Part shown: positions 24,778 to 33,428 of the stretch, piece by piece
Numbering within the stretch: the stretch's first letter is position 1
Layout: the number at the start of each line of letters is the position of its first letter
Assembly (NCBI RefSeq): GCF_900101545.1
Contig: NZ_FMZU01000005.1
Coordinates: forward strand, 248,001-312,000
Origin: Variovorax sp. CF079
Lineage (GTDB): Bacteria > Pseudomonadota > Gammaproteobacteria > Burkholderiales > Burkholderiaceae_C
DNA: 64,000 nt
Direction: 5' to 3'
Made by a program: the position numbers and the translations under genes
Notes under the pieces: model-generated
Told to the model about the DNA's origin: nothing
Seen by the model: the letters and a program-made list of their open reading frames with translations, nothing else
Databases searched by the model: none

Positions 24778-25263
24778 ATGCGCCGACTTGCCAAGCCTGA
24801 AGACATTGAGGCCGTGTTCTCAATCTACGCGCACGAGAAGGTAGTACCGTTCCTCACCTACGAACCCATGTTGCTCGACGAGTTCGAAGGTATCTACGAT
24901 GAGCTCATCAGAAGCAGTTGTTTCTACCTGTGGGAAGTCGATGGCTCGCTCGCCGGCTTCTACAAGGCGACTCGCTACCCAGGTCGGGTGCGGCATGTCG
25001 CCCTGCTTGGAACCCTGGCGGTAGACCCGCGACGCCACGGGCAAGGCATAGGGCATGCCATGCTTGCTGATGCGATAGAGCGGCTCAAGGCCGAGGGTGT
25101 CCGACGCATCGAGCTGTACGCCGAGAGCGACAACACGCAAGCACTGCGCTTCTATGGAAAGCTGGGTTTTCTACACGAGGGCACTTTGCGCGAGTTCTAC
25201 AAACGGGCCAACGAGCCACATTACGTAGACGAGTACGTGCTGGGGCTGCTTGTGAAGGCGTGA
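24778..25263 (+). CDS. GNAT-family N-acetyltransferase (Pat/RimJ-like)
   Basis: A 161-residue acetyltransferase. The acetyl-CoA binding motif A is VALLGTLAVDPRRHGQGIGHAMLADAIERL (about 77-106), and motif B is ELYAESDNTQALRFYGKLGFLHEGTLREFYKR. AAGGA lies 8 bp before the ATG. The substrate is unknown. Its GC content and codon choice look lower-GC than the benzoate region, in keeping with the surrounding accessory stretch. Confidence 0.85.
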   Translation: MRRLAKPEDIEAVFSIYAHEKVVPFLTYEPMLLDEFEGIYDELIRSSCFYLWEVDGSLAGFYKATRYPGRVRHVALLGTLAVDPRRHGQGIGHAMLADAIERLKAEGVRRIELYAESDNTQALRFYGKLGFLHEGTLREFYKRANEPHYVDEYVLGLLVKA

Positions 25264-25300
25264 ACGCGACGCGGCGATAACTACCTAGGCAGATGTGAAC

Positions 25301-25858
25301 ATGGCTCGAAACGTAGAAATCAAAGCACGCGTGCAGGACCTTGCACGGCTAGCTGCCGTGACGGCCAGTTTTGCCGACACGGGGCCAGTCGACATCTTCC
25401 AGGATGACACCTTCTTTGCATGCCCAAGCGGTCGGCTGAAGCTGCGGGCATTCAGCGATGGGACTGGAGAGTTGATTTTCTACCGGCGCCCCGACCAGGC
25501 CGGGCCGAAAGAGTCTTTCTATGTTCGCACGCCGACCTCTGAACCGGACGGGCTCCGCGAAGCGCTGAACCTTGCCTATGGCACGGTCGGGCGAGTTGTG
25601 AAGCATCGGGTTCTGTATATCGCCGGTCGTACGCGCATCCATCTTGACGAGGTTCGTGGGCTGGGTGCCTTCCTCGAACTTGAAGTGGTACTGCGGGACG
25701 ACGAGGGACGCGACGACGGAACCCGCGAAGCGGCACAACTCATGGAGCGTCTCGCGATTGATGCTGCCCAGTTGGTGGAGGTCGCGTACGTAGACCTCCT
25801 CAAGCAGCGTTCCGAGTTGCGGTCCGCCGAGCAGTGCAGCCTTTCCCGTCAAATATGA
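25301..25858 (+). CDS. CYTH-domain protein (class IV adenylate cyclase-like)
   Basis: A 185-residue triphosphate tunnel enzyme, MARNVEIKARV at the start (the ExExK strand in its NVEIK variant). Further tunnel strands follow: FFACPSGRLKLRAFSDGTGELIFYRRPD, HRVLYIAGRTRIHLDEVRGLGAFLELEVVL and, at the end, AAQLVEVAYVDLL. This arrangement matches the class IV cyclase/thiamine-triphosphatase-like group acting on organic or inorganic triphosphates. The ATG at 25301 is preferred over a GTG two codons earlier. Its stop overlaps the next start (ATGA). Confidence 0.85.
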   Translation: MARNVEIKARVQDLARLAAVTASFADTGPVDIFQDDTFFACPSGRLKLRAFSDGTGELIFYRRPDQAGPKESFYVRTPTSEPDGLREALNLAYGTVGRVVKHRVLYIAGRTRIHLDEVRGLGAFLELEVVLRDDEGRDDGTREAAQLMERLAIDAAQLVEVAYVDLLKQRSELRSAEQCSLSRQI

Positions 25859-26277
25859 AACCACCCGCAATCATCAACGAACGGTTTGCTGAAAAGGTGG
25901 AGCTACGCCCTTGGGCAAGCGTGCACGAAGGGCGCATCGTTTCTCAAGAGTGGCGTCGGCAGCTTGGTGGAAGGAACATGAGCGCGGCTCTGACCGCCGC
26001 CATCAAACCTGCCGCAACTTTTTCCTTTTCGGTCAGCGCGGACGGCATCGATGACGAGTACGTCGCAGCGGCGAAGAACGGAGTCCTCACGACGCTGCTC
26101 GCGCAGAGCTACGTTTCAGTCTTGGCGTGCAACGTCGAGCTCTCGGGCTTTCGCGATGGCGGCCAGGACGCTTCGTACGCTGCGTTCTTCATGGTCGCCA
26201 AGGAGGCCACTGAACGACTCCAGGGAGTTTTCCCAGGTTTCAAACACAACATCGACTGGGGCGGCGGGCAGCTGTAA
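25855..26277 (+). CDS. Hypothetical protein coupled to CYTH gene
   Basis: A 140-residue soluble protein whose ATG overlaps the CYTH stop (ATGA), showing cotranslation. It has no signal or membrane segment. The C-terminal half (ATFSFSVSADGIDDEYVAAAKNG, YAAFFMVAKEATERLQGVF) alternates strands and helices and looks like one compact domain. No family is recognised, and no function is assigned. Its linkage to the CYTH gene is the only clue. Confidence 0.6.
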   Translation: MKPPAIINERFAEKVELRPWASVHEGRIVSQEWRRQLGGRNMSAALTAAIKPAATFSFSVSADGIDDEYVAAAKNGVLTTLLAQSYVSVLACNVELSGFRDGGQDASYAAFFMVAKEATERLQGVFPGFKHNIDWGGGQL

Positions 26278-26334
26278 ACGGCTACGACCGGACACTCCCA
26301 TCAGCCTCCTACTTCTCACAAGAGCACGAACCTG

Positions 26335-26667
26335 ATGAAGAGCCGCATCATGTACATCGAAGCGAAGTCGGGCGGTCTGACAGGACCAGCTCGCATCGGC
26401 CGAGTCACCTGCTCCAAATCCGGGGCAACGCTGTACTACGGAGGCAAGGCTTTTCGTAGCCTTAAAGGGAGCGGATTCAAGTCGAACTACTTCGACGTTG
26501 AGACAGGCGAGCACTACTGGATTTCAGGACCCCGCCGGGACGGCAAGGACGCTCTGTACGCCACGCACGTCCGGCCCGTCATTGACGACGACGTTCAGGA
26601 CGAATACTGGTCGAAGGTTCGCGGGGTTGCCTCCTCACCGCTCGAGGGCGAGAAACAGGTCGCTTGA
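26335..26667 (+). CDS. Small conserved protein of unknown function
   Basis: A 110-residue basic protein, MKSRIMYIEAKSGGLTGPAR at the start, with SGATLYYGGKAFRSLKGSGFKSNYFDVETGEHYWISGPRRDGKDALY following. From memory, similar small proteins are widespread in bacteria and are often mislabelled in databases as 1-deoxy-D-xylulose-5-phosphate synthase; nothing here supports that activity. The beta-rich pattern with conserved Tyr, Gly and Trp suggests a single small domain. It is monocistronic by spacing. Confidence 0.65.
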   Translation: MKSRIMYIEAKSGGLTGPARIGRVTCSKSGATLYYGGKAFRSLKGSGFKSNYFDVETGEHYWISGPRRDGKDALYATHVRPVIDDDVQDEYWSKVRGVASSPLEGEKQVA

Positions 26668-26687
26668 AGATTGGCGCCCAGTGCAAA

Positions 26688-26710
26688 GGCAGAATGCGGC
26701 CCAGAAGCGG
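26688..26710 (+). repeat. Intergenic motif copy 2 (GGCAGAATGCGG type)
   Basis: GGCAGAATGCGGCCCAGAAG followed by CGG; differs from the copy at 24698-24720 at three positions. It lies 48 bp before the PaiB start. Confidence 0.45.
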
Positions 26711-26758
26711 CCCCTTCGGCACAGGTGTGCATGGTTCAACTGAATCTTCGGAGTTTTC

Positions 26759-27409
26759 GTGTACGTATCAAAGCACCACGCACAGTCCGACTTTGTCGAA
26801 GCCCAGGCATTGATAGAGGCCTACCCGCTCGGCGCGTGGGTCGCGCCAAGCGGCGAAGGGCTGGTCGCAAACCATGTTCCCTTTCTGCTGGACAGGTCGC
26901 GCGGCAAGCTCGGAACACTTCTTGGCCACGTCTCGCGCGCCAATCCAGTGTGGACGCAGCTCCTCGCATCGAAGCATTCAGTGGTCATGTTCCAAGGCCC
27001 TCAGTCGTACATCACGCCTGGCTGGTACCCGAGTAAGCAAGAGCACGGGAAGGTCGTCCCAACCTGGAACTACGCGGTCGCACACGCACACGGCGTGGCC
27101 CGAGCCATCAACGACGAAGCCTGGCTGCGTGACATGCTGGTTCGCTTGACGGCTGTTCATGAGTCCTCACAACAACTGCCTTGGAAGGTGACGGACGCGC
27201 CAGCGGACTTCATCGACAAGCTCTTGCGTGCGGTGGTGGGCATAGAGATTCCAATCGAGCGCTTGGTCGGAAAGCTCAAGGCGAGTCAAGATGAAGCATT
27301 GCAAGACAGGCTAGGCACCGTCGCCGGGCTTGCCGCCGAAGGGACTGAGAACGCTGCGGCAATGGCTTCCGTTGTCGAGCGCGCTATGTCTGGGCGTGAA
27401 GACGTCTGA
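26759..27409 (+). CDS. paiB: FMN-binding negative regulator PaiB family
   Basis: A 216-residue protein from a GTG at 26759 with GGAG 6 bp upstream. The N-terminal MYVSKHHAQSD, VANHVPFLLD and the segment QSYITPGWYPSKQEHGKVVPTWNYAVAHAHG are hallmarks of the PaiB/FMN-binding split-barrel family. The C-terminal IPIERLVGKLKASQ is also typical. The family was named for repression of sporulation proteases in Bacillus; in proteobacteria it is usually next to a GNAT gene of the PaiA kind. Here a GNAT gene is 1.5 kb upstream. True role in this host is unknown. Confidence 0.9.
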   Translation: MYVSKHHAQSDFVEAQALIEAYPLGAWVAPSGEGLVANHVPFLLDRSRGKLGTLLGHVSRANPVWTQLLASKHSVVMFQGPQSYITPGWYPSKQEHGKVVPTWNYAVAHAHGVARAINDEAWLRDMLVRLTAVHESSQQLPWKVTDAPADFIDKLLRAVVGIEIPIERLVGKLKASQDEALQDRLGTVAGLAAEGTENAAAMASVVERAMSGREDV

Positions 27410-27697
27410 CCCAGCGACGGGGACTCCAACTCAACGTCGGCTTCAGAGAAAATCGTAGGACCGCAGTGGGGCCCATTGCGGAAGTTCGAGAGACCAACTT
27501 CGACACCGCAAAGGACCGCTCAACGTTTGAGCTCAGCCGCGCGCGAAGGCCGCAGGCCCGCTGCGGCTGGAGCGATCAGTCAGCACTGCTCGCATTTCGC
27601 GCCGCCCCCGCCAGCCCGTTCGACGATGTCCCTGGCGGCCGCGTGAATCCGCCCGATCGTTTGAGCTGCCGGCCCCATAGTCCAGCGCCCAGCCACG
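27410..27697. other. Intergenic region without recognised gene
   Basis: About 290 bp between the convergent paiB and lipoprotein genes. A stretch at 27468-27490 (GGGGCCCATTGCGGAAGTTC) faintly recalls the second half of the GGCAGAATGCGG motif seen twice upstream. No terminator with a T-run and no convincing coding frame was seen. Confidence 0.4.
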
Positions 27698-28270
27698 TCA
27701 GAACTCCCCGAGCGTCGCACCGTTGGTCGGCTTCTGCAGCCAGTTCGCGATGTCGCCGCCCAACGCATAGGTCACCACGCCCACCATGCTGCAGGTGCTG
27801 CGCGGCACGCCGAAGTAAATGAACATCTGTCGCTGCGCCGTGAAGCCGGCGGGCGGCTCTCCGCTGCGTTCCAAGGTGCCGCGCAATTGCACGATCTTGG
27901 GTCCGCCATAGAGGCCGCCGGCGTTCGCAAGAATGTCGGTGATCTCGATCTTCAGCACAGGCGCCCCGTCGGTGCCAGGAGAGCGGGCCGGAAGCAGGTA
28001 TTCGTAGGGCGCGATCAACTGGTCTTGCACGGCCTGCTGCAACGAGGCCGGCACATCGCACGGATCGTCTTTCTTCGATAGCTGAAGGCCCTTGGCGGTC
28101 GTGCCATATGCGATGGCAGGCATCACCACCGTATTGCGCGCGCTGGCGGCGGCCGGCTCTGCCTGCGGCGCTGCCGGCTGGCGCGAGCCGCAGGCAGTCA
28201 ACAGCACGATGGTGTTCAGGACGACGAAAAGCCGTGTGACCGCGCGCCCCGCAAATGATGGTTGGGTCAT
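27698..28270 (-). CDS. Putative lipoprotein
   Basis: A 190-residue protein with a lipoprotein signal (AVTRLFVVLNTIVLLTACGS; lipobox LLTAC, Cys27). The mature part contains VLKIEITDILANAGGLYGGPKIVQLRGTLE and ends with QMFIYFGVPRSTCSMVGVVTYALGGDIANWL. This resembles small proteobacterial lipoproteins that bind or assemble at the outer membrane, but I do not recognise a named family. It has two Cys in the mature part besides the lipid anchor. It is a single gene divergent from a cysteine hydrolase gene. Confidence 0.7.
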   Translation of the reverse strand: MTQPSFAGRAVTRLFVVLNTIVLLTACGSRQPAAPQAEPAAASARNTVVMPAIAYGTTAKGLQLSKKDDPCDVPASLQQAVQDQLIAPYEYLLPARSPGTDGAPVLKIEITDILANAGGLYGGPKIVQLRGTLERSGEPPAGFTAQRQMFIYFGVPRSTCSMVGVVTYALGGDIANWLQKPTNGATLGEF

Positions 28271-28484
28271 GAAGGTCTCTTGAAGGAAGGGTGAGGTGCC
28301 TGACGGCAGGAGTGCACCTGCAGCCTCCCATGCATATCGGCAGAGCGCTGCAATTGTTTAGCCGGTCGACCGCGTGTTCATGGCCGCGCGCCGGTGCCTA
28401 CAATCGCCGGCGTCGACCAAATGGCCGCAAGCCGTTGGCGATCAACTCGAATTGAGCCGGCTTCCGGCCTGACACCCTCCAAGC

Positions 28485-29024
28485 ATGAATACCGCGCTCC
28501 TTGTTATCGATGTCCAGCAGGGCCTTTGCGAAGGTGAGCATGATGCCTTCGAGTCGCAGCAAGTCATCCGTCGAATCAATCAGGTGGCGGACAGGGCTCG
28601 CGCCGCTGGCGCGTTGGTGGTCTTCATCCAGCATGAATCGAATGCCGGCTACCTCGAGTTCGGAACGGATTCGTGGCAGCTGGCCCGTGGCCTCGAAGTG
28701 AAGGCGACGGACCTGCGCATCCGAAAGACTTCCCCGGACTCGTTCCATCGCACGGAGCTCGAGGAAGTGCTCAAGGACAATGGCGTCACGGACCTTGTCG
28801 TTTGCGGAATGCACACGGAGTTCTGCGTGGACACGACAACACGAAGGGCTCTGGCGCTGGGCTACCCGGTGGTCCTGGTCGAGGACGCGCACACGACGGA
28901 GGGGAATCAGTACCTGTCGGCGCCTCAGGTGGTCCAGCACCACAACACAACCCTCAGCAACATCAGCAGTTTTGGCCCTCGCGTTCGCCTGGTCTCGACT
29001 GCAGACTTTCGAATCGGCGCGTGA
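28485..29024 (+). CDS. Isochorismatase-family cysteine hydrolase
   Basis: A 179-residue cytoplasmic hydrolase with the family triad Asp9 (LLVIDVQQG), Lys81 (RKTSPDSF) and Cys114 (GMHTEFCVDTT). A cis-peptide-type region (VVCGMH) precedes the nucleophile. Members split amides or enol ethers such as nicotinamide, N-carbamoyl compounds or isochorismate. The substrate is not predictable here. It is convergent with the ASCH gene 22 bp away. Confidence 0.88.
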   Translation: MNTALLVIDVQQGLCEGEHDAFESQQVIRRINQVADRARAAGALVVFIQHESNAGYLEFGTDSWQLARGLEVKATDLRIRKTSPDSFHRTELEEVLKDNGVTDLVVCGMHTEFCVDTTTRRALALGYPVVLVEDAHTTEGNQYLSAPQVVQHHNTTLSNISSFGPRVRLVSTADFRIGA

Positions 29025-29046
29025 AGGTTGCGGTCTATCAAGACAT

Positions 29047-29505
29047 TTAGATGACGCTGAAGCGCTCACAGACTACGGGCATGACTTGGCTTGGCGCTCG
29101 CCCGATGCGAGCGCACTCGCGGCCGAAGTAGGCCCAATGGACGTGGCGCCAGTACGCCAATGACCCGTCGCCTTCGCCCTCGCTGGCGGCGAACTCGGCT
29201 GTGACCTGCTCGAAGGGCACCACCTCGATCTCCAGAGTCTCGATGACGCACGCGGGCTTGCCGTCCCAGTAAGTGACGACGCTGAGGGCGCCTGGCTTGG
29301 GTGGCGAGACGCCTGCGCTCTCGTACGTCCAGACAAGACCGGCAGTGGCACGCTTGACGCCCGCGAGCACGAGCTGCGCCAGTTCGTTGGCGCCGGCTTC
29401 GTTGTCGTGGAAGTGGAAGGCCTCGAAGAACCGGGCGGAGCGATCTTCTCCCATCTCCGTGCAGAAGTCCTGCCAGAACGCGGCGATGCTTGGTGGGATG
29501 TTCAT
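29047..29505 (-). CDS. ASCH domain protein
   Basis: A 152-residue protein. The ASCH fold is indicated by AQLVLAGVKRATAGLVWTYE (the GxKxxT substrate loop, about residues 44-63) and the strand pattern VVTYWDGKPACVIETLEIEVVPFEQV, ending VMPVVCERF. ASCH proteins of this size resemble the E. coli YqfB/N4-acetylcytidine amidohydrolase group and bind RNA or nucleosides. The ATG at 29505 with AGGA before it is chosen over a longer upstream frame. It is a single gene. Confidence 0.82.
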   Translation of the reverse strand: MNIPPSIAAFWQDFCTEMGEDRSARFFEAFHFHDNEAGANELAQLVLAGVKRATAGLVWTYESAGVSPPKPGALSVVTYWDGKPACVIETLEIEVVPFEQVTAEFAASEGEGDGSLAYWRHVHWAYFGRECARIGRAPSQVMPVVCERFSVI

Positions 29506-29780
29506 GCGTTTCCTGCGGGTTGACTTCGCTTCATGGCCAGCGCAATCAGTTTGCGCTGGGCGGTCCGCATCTTGATGCAAGATGCCCCGCTTGGAGCGCA
29601 CTGGCGTACGAAGGGGCCGACATGGCGATCATCGGAAGCGGCAGCGCCCCATGGCGCTGCGCGGCCCGGACCCGGCCCATATCAAGGCCTTCCATCCCAC
29701 GCTGGGAAGGTCACGCGGCGCTTCGAACGCCGCTGGTGGGGCTGAAGTTGCGGCTGCGCGTGCGAAGGTAGTCCGATCGA
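29506..29780. other. Intergenic region with possible eroded frame
   Basis: About 275 bp between the ASCH gene (leftward, its start) and the end of the DUF4382 lipoprotein gene. One rightward frame near 29640-29720 reads RPMALRGPDPAHIKAFHPTLG, which looks protein-like, but it has no supported start. A 7-bp inverted repeat (CAGCGCC/GGCGCTG) spans about 29642-29659. No gene is called. Confidence 0.35.
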
Positions 29781-31013
29781 TCAGAACTGGAAATTCTGAT
29801 CGACAAGGTCGCTCGCAGTGATGTCGACCTGCCGCGTGCTGACAGCGCCCGCGTCACTGGTTGCCTGGATGCTGTATTTGCCCGCGGCGGCGGTGTCTGC
29901 CGTCAGCGGAATGGGAAGCGTCGTCTGATAGGTGCCCACCATGGGCGCGGCCGCCGGCAGCGCCGGCTGCGCATCGAAAAGGCCGTAGGCTCCCGTATCG
30001 AGGTTGCTCGCCGTGGCGGCGATCTCGAATGTGCGCGCGCCGCTCAGCTGCAGGGCCCGAATCGTTGCTTGCGCGCTGGCCGGGCTGACAGCCCCGGAAA
30101 CCTTGCGAAATGCCGAGCTCGGCAGTGTGATGGGGGCGCCCGCGGTGGCAAGGGCCGTGCTGCCGCCGGCGGTGACCGGAACGTCCCGAATGATGCCGGT
30201 GCCGCGAGCGTTGGTCGAGGTGGGCACGATCACCACGTCCACGGTGCCCACGCTGCTGCTCTGCTCGATCGGCGACAACGTGAAGTTGCCGTTCGCGTCC
30301 GCCACCGAAGCCTTGACCACCGTACCGTTGCGTTCGGCATAGACCCTGGCACCCGGCGCACTGGCCAACACGCCGGTCACCGAGCCGCTGACCGCGCTCG
30401 GAAGCGCCGTCACTACCGGCTTGAGGCCGTAGGTGCCGTTGCCGCGCGTCACGATCGACTTGCAGGCATCGAAGTCCAGGATCAGGTCGGTCAGCGTGTC
30501 GGCCGCCACGGTGAAGGGACGGATGATCTTGATGCCGGACTGCACCGCGCTGGGGGTGTCGAGCGGCTGCTCGACACCGCCGGTAGGCACCACCGAGTTG
30601 GCGACCTTGCCGGCCCCGTTGGCCGCGAGCACCAGGCGAATCTGCTGGTACGTGCCGGCGGCGAGCGGCGTCTGGCCAAGCGTCGTGAGCACGCCGTTGG
30701 TCAACGACAAAAGATCGATGCGTCGTGCCGGATCGACCACGATGTCAACCCATCCGGATCCGCCTGCGTCGACGCCGGTATCGCCGTGGACCCGCACTTT
30801 CTCGACGGTGACGAAGACATTGTCGAAGCCGCAGGCGGGCGCATCTGTCATCGATACGCGCAGCGTGCCTGAAGAATTGGCAGCCGTCGTCCCGGTCCCG
30901 GCCGAGAACCCGCCGCCTCCGCCGCCCCCACCTCCGCAGGCCGAGAGCACGAGGGCACTGCTCAGGGTCAGCATGCGAAGTAAGTACGCCAAGGGGTTCT
31001 TGATTTTCAGCAT
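29781..31013 (-). CDS. DUF4382 outer-membrane lipoprotein
   Basis: A 410-residue lipoprotein (lipobox VLSAC, Cys26) with nine Gly directly after the lipidated Cys, a flexible tether common in such proteins. The DUF4382 domain follows: TLRVSMTDAPACGFDNVFVTVEKVRVH at about 50-75, then RIDLLSLTNGVLTTLGQTPLAAGTYQQIRLVL. After it come Ig-like or carboxypeptidase-regulatory-like beta segments (SGSVTGVLASAPGARVYAE, VADANGNFTLSPI). It is probably a surface protein. The function is unknown. The ATG at 31013 is the only start giving a complete signal. Confidence 0.85.
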   Translation of the reverse strand: MLKIKNPLAYLLRMLTLSSALVLSACGGGGGGGGGFSAGTGTTAANSSGTLRVSMTDAPACGFDNVFVTVEKVRVHGDTGVDAGGSGWVDIVVDPARRIDLLSLTNGVLTTLGQTPLAAGTYQQIRLVLAANGAGKVANSVVPTGGVEQPLDTPSAVQSGIKIIRPFTVAADTLTDLILDFDACKSIVTRGNGTYGLKPVVTALPSAVSGSVTGVLASAPGARVYAERNGTVVKASVADANGNFTLSPIEQSSSVGTVDVVIVPTSTNARGTGIIRDVPVTAGGSTALATAGAPITLPSSAFRKVSGAVSPASAQATIRALQLSGARTFEIAATASNLDTGAYGLFDAQPALPAAAPMVGTYQTTLPIPLTADTAAAGKYSIQATSDAGAVSTRQVDITASDLVDQNFQF

Positions 31014-31194
31014 GTCCGGCTCTGTTGCTTCGAGGTTCAGAAGCAAATGTGAAAAAGTCACATTCGACGCCTGAATCCTACAAGGCAGGGGTGCACGCTG
31101 CAAGACAACGATGGTGTTATCACCAGGCGATGTGGTCGTTGGTCAGGCTCCCGGCTCGTCCCGGCAAACGACAGGCTGGCCTTCGGCCGAATCC

Positions 31195-31995
31195 TCAATG
31201 GCATGCCAGAAAGCCCGCCACGACGTCGTTGACCAGCTCCGGATGCGTGACCGGCCCCATGTGCCCGAGCCCGGCGAACTCGATGACGGTGACCTTGGCC
31301 AGCGTGCCGGTCAAAAGCCTGGCCACCCCGCGTGACGAAGCGGGAGACTGCCCGCCCATCATGTACAGCACCGGGAGATCGAGCGCGCGAAAGGCCCGCA
31401 GGGGCGTGGGCTCGGAGAAGAGCGCCCGGGCCCAGCCCGCGACGTTGACCATGGATGCGGCGACGGGCGCCTGGCGCGCCTCGGGCATGCCGCTCCAGCT
31501 TCCCGGGCCCATCCAGTAGTCGATGAAGCGCTGGGCGGCGGCAGCCTGGTCGCCGGCATCGATGGCCGCGGCGGCATCGGCCACGGCAAAGCGGATGCCG
31601 TTCGCCGCCTCCTGGCCTGGCGCTTCTTCTTCGAGCAGCGCGAACAGAGTCGGCTCGTACAACGCGATGGCGCGAATCCGCTCGGGGCGCGCGAGCGCCG
31701 CCATCAGGGCCACCGCGGCGCCGTAGGAGTGCCCGACCAGGAAGAAAGGTTCGCCGGCCGCCGCGAACACAGGCTCCAGGAGCGCGACCTCGTCGCCCAG
31801 CGCGACGACACGGTCAGCCGGCCAGGCAGGACTCCTGCCGGCGCCGAAGGAGTCGGGAGCGAAGACGCGGTAGCTCGGTGACAGGCGCTCCATCAGCGCA
31901 CGCCACTGCGCGGAAGCGCTCGCATTGGCGTGGATGCAGACGACGCCGGGCCCTGCGCCGGTTTCGCGGAAATAAGGCGATTGCTGTTGTGGCAT
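31195..31995 (-). CDS. Alpha/beta hydrolase
   Basis: A 266-residue cytoplasmic hydrolase: oxyanion motif VVCIHANASASAQW, nucleophile elbow VGHSYGAA (Ser near 93) and C-terminal His in GLGHMGPVTHPELV near 246. Asp in the VLYMMGGQSP region is not obvious. Family members include esterases, epoxide hydrolases and haloperoxidase-like enzymes. The ATG at 31995 is used; a GTG two codons upstream is possible. The DUF4382 gene lies 181 bp downstream and probably has its own promoter. Confidence 0.83.
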   Translation of the reverse strand: MPQQQSPYFRETGAGPGVVCIHANASASAQWRALMERLSPSYRVFAPDSFGAGRSPAWPADRVVALGDEVALLEPVFAAAGEPFFLVGHSYGAAVALMAALARPERIRAIALYEPTLFALLEEEAPGQEAANGIRFAVADAAAAIDAGDQAAAAQRFIDYWMGPGSWSGMPEARQAPVAASMVNVAGWARALFSEPTPLRAFRALDLPVLYMMGGQSPASSRGVARLLTGTLAKVTVIEFAGLGHMGPVTHPELVNDVVAGFLACH

Positions 31996-32079
31996 GGGCA
32001 CCGACTGTCGTGCCGATGCGCGGCGGCGTCCTGCCCGCGCGTCGGGCAGGCTTGCCCGATCGTCCGCATGTCGCTGCCG

Positions 32080-32640
32080 TCAACGCGTGTGGGACAGCCT
32101 CGCCTCGTGCCCTTCAGCCTGCGCCAGGAGCTGGGCAATCGCGTCGGCCGCCATTTCCAGGCGCTTCACGTCGCGCTCTTCGAGATCGGCGCCCGGCTCG
32201 AAGCTGAAACCGCACAGCACGCCGTAGAGGGTGCCGTCGGTGAACCGCACCGGCACGCCGATGTGGGCGCCCATGCCGTCGTAGTAGTCGGGCAAACCAT
32301 TCGCGATCCGCACGCGCGTGATGTCGGGCACCAGGCAATCCATCCGGCCGTCGATGATCCGCTGGCAGATGGTTTCGTCCAGCGGGTGGAACTGCCCCGG
32401 CTGAACGATGGCCGGCGCGGTCTTCGAATCGATGTGGCGGAACACGCGATTGGCGTTCACGAACTCGCCGACGAACAGCACCTCGAGATTGAGCTGTTCG
32501 CGCACGACGCGCAGAAGACTGCCTATGCAACGCTCGATGAGGCCGGCGTCCGCATTCGCGACTGCGTCCGCTGTGATGGCGGCGATGCGCGTCTCCCAGC
32601 CCTCCGGGTTCTCCGATTCACCGTCGAAGATCGTTCTCAT
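32080..32640 (-). CDS. Stand-alone GAF domain protein
   Basis: A 186-residue protein made of a short N-terminal helix and a GAF domain (about 40-175): LEVLFVGEFVNANRVFRHIDSK, VPDITRVRIANGLPDYYDGMGAHIGVPVRFTDGTLYGVLCGFSFEP and a C-terminal helix. No output domain is attached, so it may sense a small molecule or a chromophore and act through a partner. It is 84 bp upstream of the alpha/beta hydrolase gene in the same direction. Confidence 0.82.
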   Translation of the reverse strand: MRTIFDGESENPEGWETRIAAITADAVANADAGLIERCIGSLLRVVREQLNLEVLFVGEFVNANRVFRHIDSKTAPAIVQPGQFHPLDETICQRIIDGRMDCLVPDITRVRIANGLPDYYDGMGAHIGVPVRFTDGTLYGVLCGFSFEPGADLEERDVKRLEMAADAIAQLLAQAEGHEARLSHTR

Positions 32641-32825
32641 GTATATCCACTTTCATGAATCGATCCTAAGCGGACCCCGGCGATTTCGCGCGTGAAGAAT
32701 AGCCTTGAAAGGCACAGAAACTCCGATATGGACTTGGCCCGGCACGCGGCGTAGCATCGATTCCCCCCTTGCCGCCAACGTCGCGGCGACAAGTCCATGT
32801 CCCAGTGGCTTCAATGGAGGTGCGT

Positions 32826-33428
32826 ATGAGCTATCACCTGGAAGGTCGCCTGCTCGAGGTTTGCAACTGCAATGTGCTGTGCCCCTGCTGGATCGGCGAG
32901 GATCCTGACAACGGCACCTGCGACACCATCGTCGCGTGGCGCATCGACAAGGGAACGGTGGACGGCCTTGACGTGGGCGGCAACACCATCGCAGCCGTGG
33001 CCCATGTGCCCGGCAACATCCTGGAAGGCAACTGGACCGCCGCGATCTTCGTCGACGACAACGCCTCCAAGGCGCAAGAGGAAGCGCTGCTCAAGGTCTA
33101 CACCGGCCAGGCCGGCGGGCCGATTGCCGACCTCGCCAAGCTGATCGGCACGGTGGTGTCGGTGGAGCGGGCGCCGATCCGCTTCACCGTGGACGAGGGC
33201 AAGGGCGAACTCGCGATCGGCAAGAACTACTACGCCGAACTCGAGCCCTATCGCGGCGCGATGGGCGGCCTGACCACCCTCTCCGACACCGTGTTCTCGA
33301 CGGTACCGGGCGCGCCGGTGTTCGTCGGCAAGGCGCCGACTTATCGTTCCAAGAACCCGGCCCTCGGCATCGATCTCGACATCAAGAACCACAACGCCCT
33401 GCAAAGCACCTTCGTCTTCGACGCATGA
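32826..33428 (+). CDS. DUF1326 family protein
   Basis: A 200-residue protein, MSYHLEGRLLEVCNCNVLCP at its start. The N-terminal Cys cluster CNCNVLCPCW (Cys13, 15, 20, 22) is the family signature and looks like a metal site. The rest is one beta-rich domain with the Asp/Glu-rich RFTVDEGKGELAIGKNYYAELEPYRGAMGG. GGAGG precedes the ATG at 32826. Its stop overlaps the DUF2182 start (ATGA). The same pairing occurs in many genomes, so the two products probably work together; the function is unknown. Confidence 0.9.
   Translation: MSYHLEGRLLEVCNCNVLCPCWIGEDPDNGTCDTIVAWRIDKGTVDGLDVGGNTIAAVAHVPGNILEGNWTAAIFVDDNASKAQEEALLKVYTGQAGGPIADLAKLIGTVVSVERAPIRFTVDEGKGELAIGKNYYAELEPYRGAMGGLTTLSDTVFSTVPGAPVFVGKAPTYRSKNPALGIDLDIKNHNALQSTFVFDA

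Noticed and set aside
21032..29505. Integron cassette array
   Set aside because: Genes are singletons in mixed orientation and no attC sites (GTTRRRY/RYYYAAC pairs) or integrase were seen.
30890..30940. Phase-variable homopolymer in the DUF4382 lipoprotein Gly tract
   Set aside because: The nine Gly codons are mixed (GGA, GGT, GGG, GGC), so there is no simple slippage tract.
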